Assembly (NCBI GenBank): GCA_035319625.1
Contig: DATHCH010000006.1
Span: 1-6,128, forward strand
Reading direction: 5' to 3'
DNA length: 6,128 bases
From: UBA1163 sp035319625
Lineage (GTDB): Bacteria > Desulfobacterota > BSN033 > UBA1163
Shown: positions 4,737 to 6,128 of the stretch, piece by piece
Layout: each line of letters opens with the position of its first letter
Numbering within the stretch: position 1 is the first letter of the stretch
Notes under the pieces: generated by a model
Seen by the model: only the letters and a program-made list of their open reading frames with translations
What the model was told of the DNA's origin: nothing
Databases searched by the model: none
Made by a program: the position numbers and the translations under genes

Positions 4737-5849
4737 ATGGGAAATGAAAAACCACCGGAAAAGATCGGCATCGGTCCCCTCGGAAGAGGGGGAGGATTAA
4801 TTCAATTTATCGTTTTTGCCGTTATAGGTATTGCCATCTTCGTCTATTGCATCTCCCCAGCGTCTATTGTTCTGCAACTCATACCCGCGACACTTATTAT
4901 GCTCATTGCCCTCGGCCATTTGGTGCTTTTAGGGGATAATTGGCCCTGGGCACCTCCAGCCGGAAACTGGACGCCTGCTAAATCCCGTTTCGCTGCAGGA
5001 ATTGGGATGACCTTCCTCTGGGCCATTTTCACTTTTGGTGTGCTGCTCTTCATGAGATTCGTTTATCCACAATGGCCAATTGGGCCGCTCTATCTTTGGT
5101 TTGGTGTTATTGGATTCTGGGCAACCCTCCTTTATGGAGTGGTTTGGGGGGGATGGCCCTTCAAGGGCAAAGTGCATCCGTGGGGAACGATGGCGATCAG
5201 TTTCATTATTGTCATGGTCGTTTCCATCCTCATCTGGAATTTGTTAACCAATCTTGAAGGAACGCCTGCCGCGGGGAGCCCAATGGATCATAAGGGACCT
5301 CTCAACGTGAATTGGCTTACGGGGTACCTGGTCTGGGCCATTGCCTGGTTCTTCGTTTTCAGTCCTGTCTTCACCACACAGGGGTGGCCCTTTTACAAAT
5401 GGGGCCAGCCTGGGATGGCCATTGGCCAGACGATCCTTGCCCATATCTTAGCATACGTATTTTGGAAGGGAAGCTTAGGTCTGGGTATGAGCCCAACCTT
5501 TTCCTTTGCCGCAGTCGGTTCATCCCTTATCTTCTGGTCCCTCGCTTACTGTTGGCATTTCCAATTTTGGGGGGTCACAAAGCTCACCTTTTTCAAAAGA
5601 GCGATTTCGGCATTTATCATCCAGGTCATCATCATTGCCATATGGATTATCATCATGACACCGATCCTTGGCCCTGCCGGCAAGGCTGTCGTTGATGCTA
5701 AACTCCCAGGAGATGTAAATATCCTCATTATTTACCTTAATCTCTGTGTCGTCGGACCCGCTCTGATTGCCCACAACGCATTCTGGCTGAGGTGGCCGCT
5801 GACACTTCCCAACCCACCAGGAACTCCGCCCCCTGATCAAGCTGTCTAA
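4737..5849 (+). CDS. Polytopic membrane protein with a five-fold two-helix repeat, unknown function
   Basis: A 370-residue, strongly hydrophobic and Trp-rich protein with no family I recognise. About ten membrane segments can be read (near 21-40, 43-65, 86-109, 116-138, 150-171, 193-213, 226-243, 254-275, 288-310, 327-346). After every second segment comes a Trp-Pro-type motif: NWPW (68-71), GWPF (139-142), GWPF (216-219), a degenerate FQFWG (275-279) and RWPL (352-355), spaced about 61-77 residues apart. This suggests five tandem two-helix units. No signal peptide, ABC, MFS or haem-binding signature is evident; the N-terminal 20 residues are Gly/Pro-rich and probably cytoplasmic. The start follows AAGGAGG (4722-4728) by 8 bases; the ATG at 4686 lacks such a site. 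Its place as last gene of the pps unit, 125 bases after ppsB and before a strong terminator, suggests a role in uptake, export or membrane sensing of the aromatic substrate; this is inference from position only. Confidence 0.85.
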   Translation: MGNEKPPEKIGIGPLGRGGGLIQFIVFAVIGIAIFVYCISPASIVLQLIPATLIMLIALGHLVLLGDNWPWAPPAGNWTPAKSRFAAGIGMTFLWAIFTFGVLLFMRFVYPQWPIGPLYLWFGVIGFWATLLYGVVWGGWPFKGKVHPWGTMAISFIIVMVVSILIWNLLTNLEGTPAAGSPMDHKGPLNVNWLTGYLVWAIAWFFVFSPVFTTQGWPFYKWGQPGMAIGQTILAHILAYVFWKGSLGLGMSPTFSFAAVGSSLIFWSLAYCWHFQFWGVTKLTFFKRAISAFIIQVIIIAIWIIIMTPILGPAGKAVVDAKLPGDVNILIIYLNLCVVGPALIAHNAFWLRWPLTLPNPPGTPPPDQAV

Positions 5850-5857
5850 AAATAATG

Positions 5858-5883
5858 AGCCCTGGGAGGATTCTCCCAGGGCT
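5858..5883. terminator. Bidirectional intrinsic terminator
   Basis: A perfect 11-bp stem, AGCCCTGGGAG (5858-5868) with CTCCCAGGGCT (5873-5883), closed by a GATT tetraloop. On the plus strand it is followed by TTATCTCTT, a modest T-run; on the minus strand by CATTATTTTTA, a better one. It lies 8 bases after the membrane-protein stop and 29 bases past the stop of the convergent gene, so it probably ends both transcripts. Confidence 0.9.
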
Positions 5884-5912
5884 TTATCTCTTCCCAGATG
5901 GTATGAATTGGA

Positions 5913-6128
5913 TTAAGGCCGATGGTGCCGTATTATATTTTCTAAAACTTCCACGGCTCTTCGTGCAAAGGCAGGATCGCTAATATGGGCATCCATTTCT
6001 TCAATAGGGATGTTAGGGTTGATGAGCTTTCTCAATTCTTCCACAAAAATCTGGTCCGTCTTTGGATCAAAAAGCTCCATTCCAGGTTTATCCGCCTCAG
6101 ACCATCCCTTCCCAGGGACGAGCACATA
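5913..6128 (-). CDS. UPF0261/Tm-1-like protein, C-terminal end (runs off right edge)
   Basis: The reverse strand is open from the window edge to TAA at 5915-5913 and encodes the last 71 residues of a larger protein. GKGWSEADKPGMELFDPKTD, followed by FVEELRKLI, then IPIEEMDAHISDPAFA, resembles the C-terminus of the Tm-1-like/UPF0261 family (GWSxxDxxGxxFxDPxxD, then ExDAHIxDPxFA). That family takes its name from the tomato Tm-1 antiviral protein, whose N-terminal region binds ATP; bacterial members have no firmly established reaction. The start is outside the window; the GTG at 6125 is internal and not a start. It converges on the pps unit and shares its terminator, so it is a separate transcription unit and its link to phenol metabolism is unproven. 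Confidence 0.75.
   Translation of the reverse strand, partial: YVLVPGKGWSEADKPGMELFDPKTDQIFVEELRKLINPNIPIEEMDAHISDPAFARRAVEVLENIIRHHRP

Overview
The window looks like part of an anaerobic aromatic-degradation locus from a moderate-GC bacterium. The gene set (split PEP-synthase-like phenol kinase plus a UbiD-type carboxylase/decarboxylase) is the one known for anaerobic phenol degradation through phenylphosphate to 4-hydroxybenzoate. That points to a strict or facultative anaerobe such as a syntrophic or sulfate-reducing deltaproteobacterial lineage (Desulfobacterota); the taxonomic assignment is inference from gene content only.

Layout. On the minus strand at the left edge is the N-terminal part of a UbiD-family (de)carboxylase, truncated by the window. 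Divergent from it is a complete LysR-type regulator (335-1255). The 106-base gap between them holds two back-to-back promoters sharing their -35 region and a perfect LysR-type box (TAACC-N3-GGTTA). After the regulator comes a gene-free stretch of about 350 bases. It has a second, related box at the same 22-base distance from a TTGACA element, then a long, purine-rich leader. Next is a three-gene plus-strand unit: ppsA (615 aa, swivelling phosphohistidine subunit), ppsB (355 aa, ATP-binding subunit) and a 370-aa polytopic membrane protein of unrecognised family. An intercistronic RNA-type hairpin lies between ppsA and ppsB. The unit ends at a strong bidirectional hairpin terminator. The C-terminal end of a UPF0261/Tm-1-like gene on the minus strand converges on that terminator.

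How the parts fit. PpsA and PpsB together would transfer the beta-phosphoryl group of ATP to phenol (or a related phenolic), via a phosphohistidine on PpsA (His571). The UbiD-type protein would carboxylate the aryl phosphate to a hydroxybenzoate. The LysR protein probably controls both transcription units, because its putative box sits at about -65 relative to both inferred start sites. No PpsC-like CBS-domain subunit is present; a five-fold-repeat membrane protein occupies the next position downstream of ppsB and is the least explained gene here. All promoter and operator calls rest on sequence inspection only.
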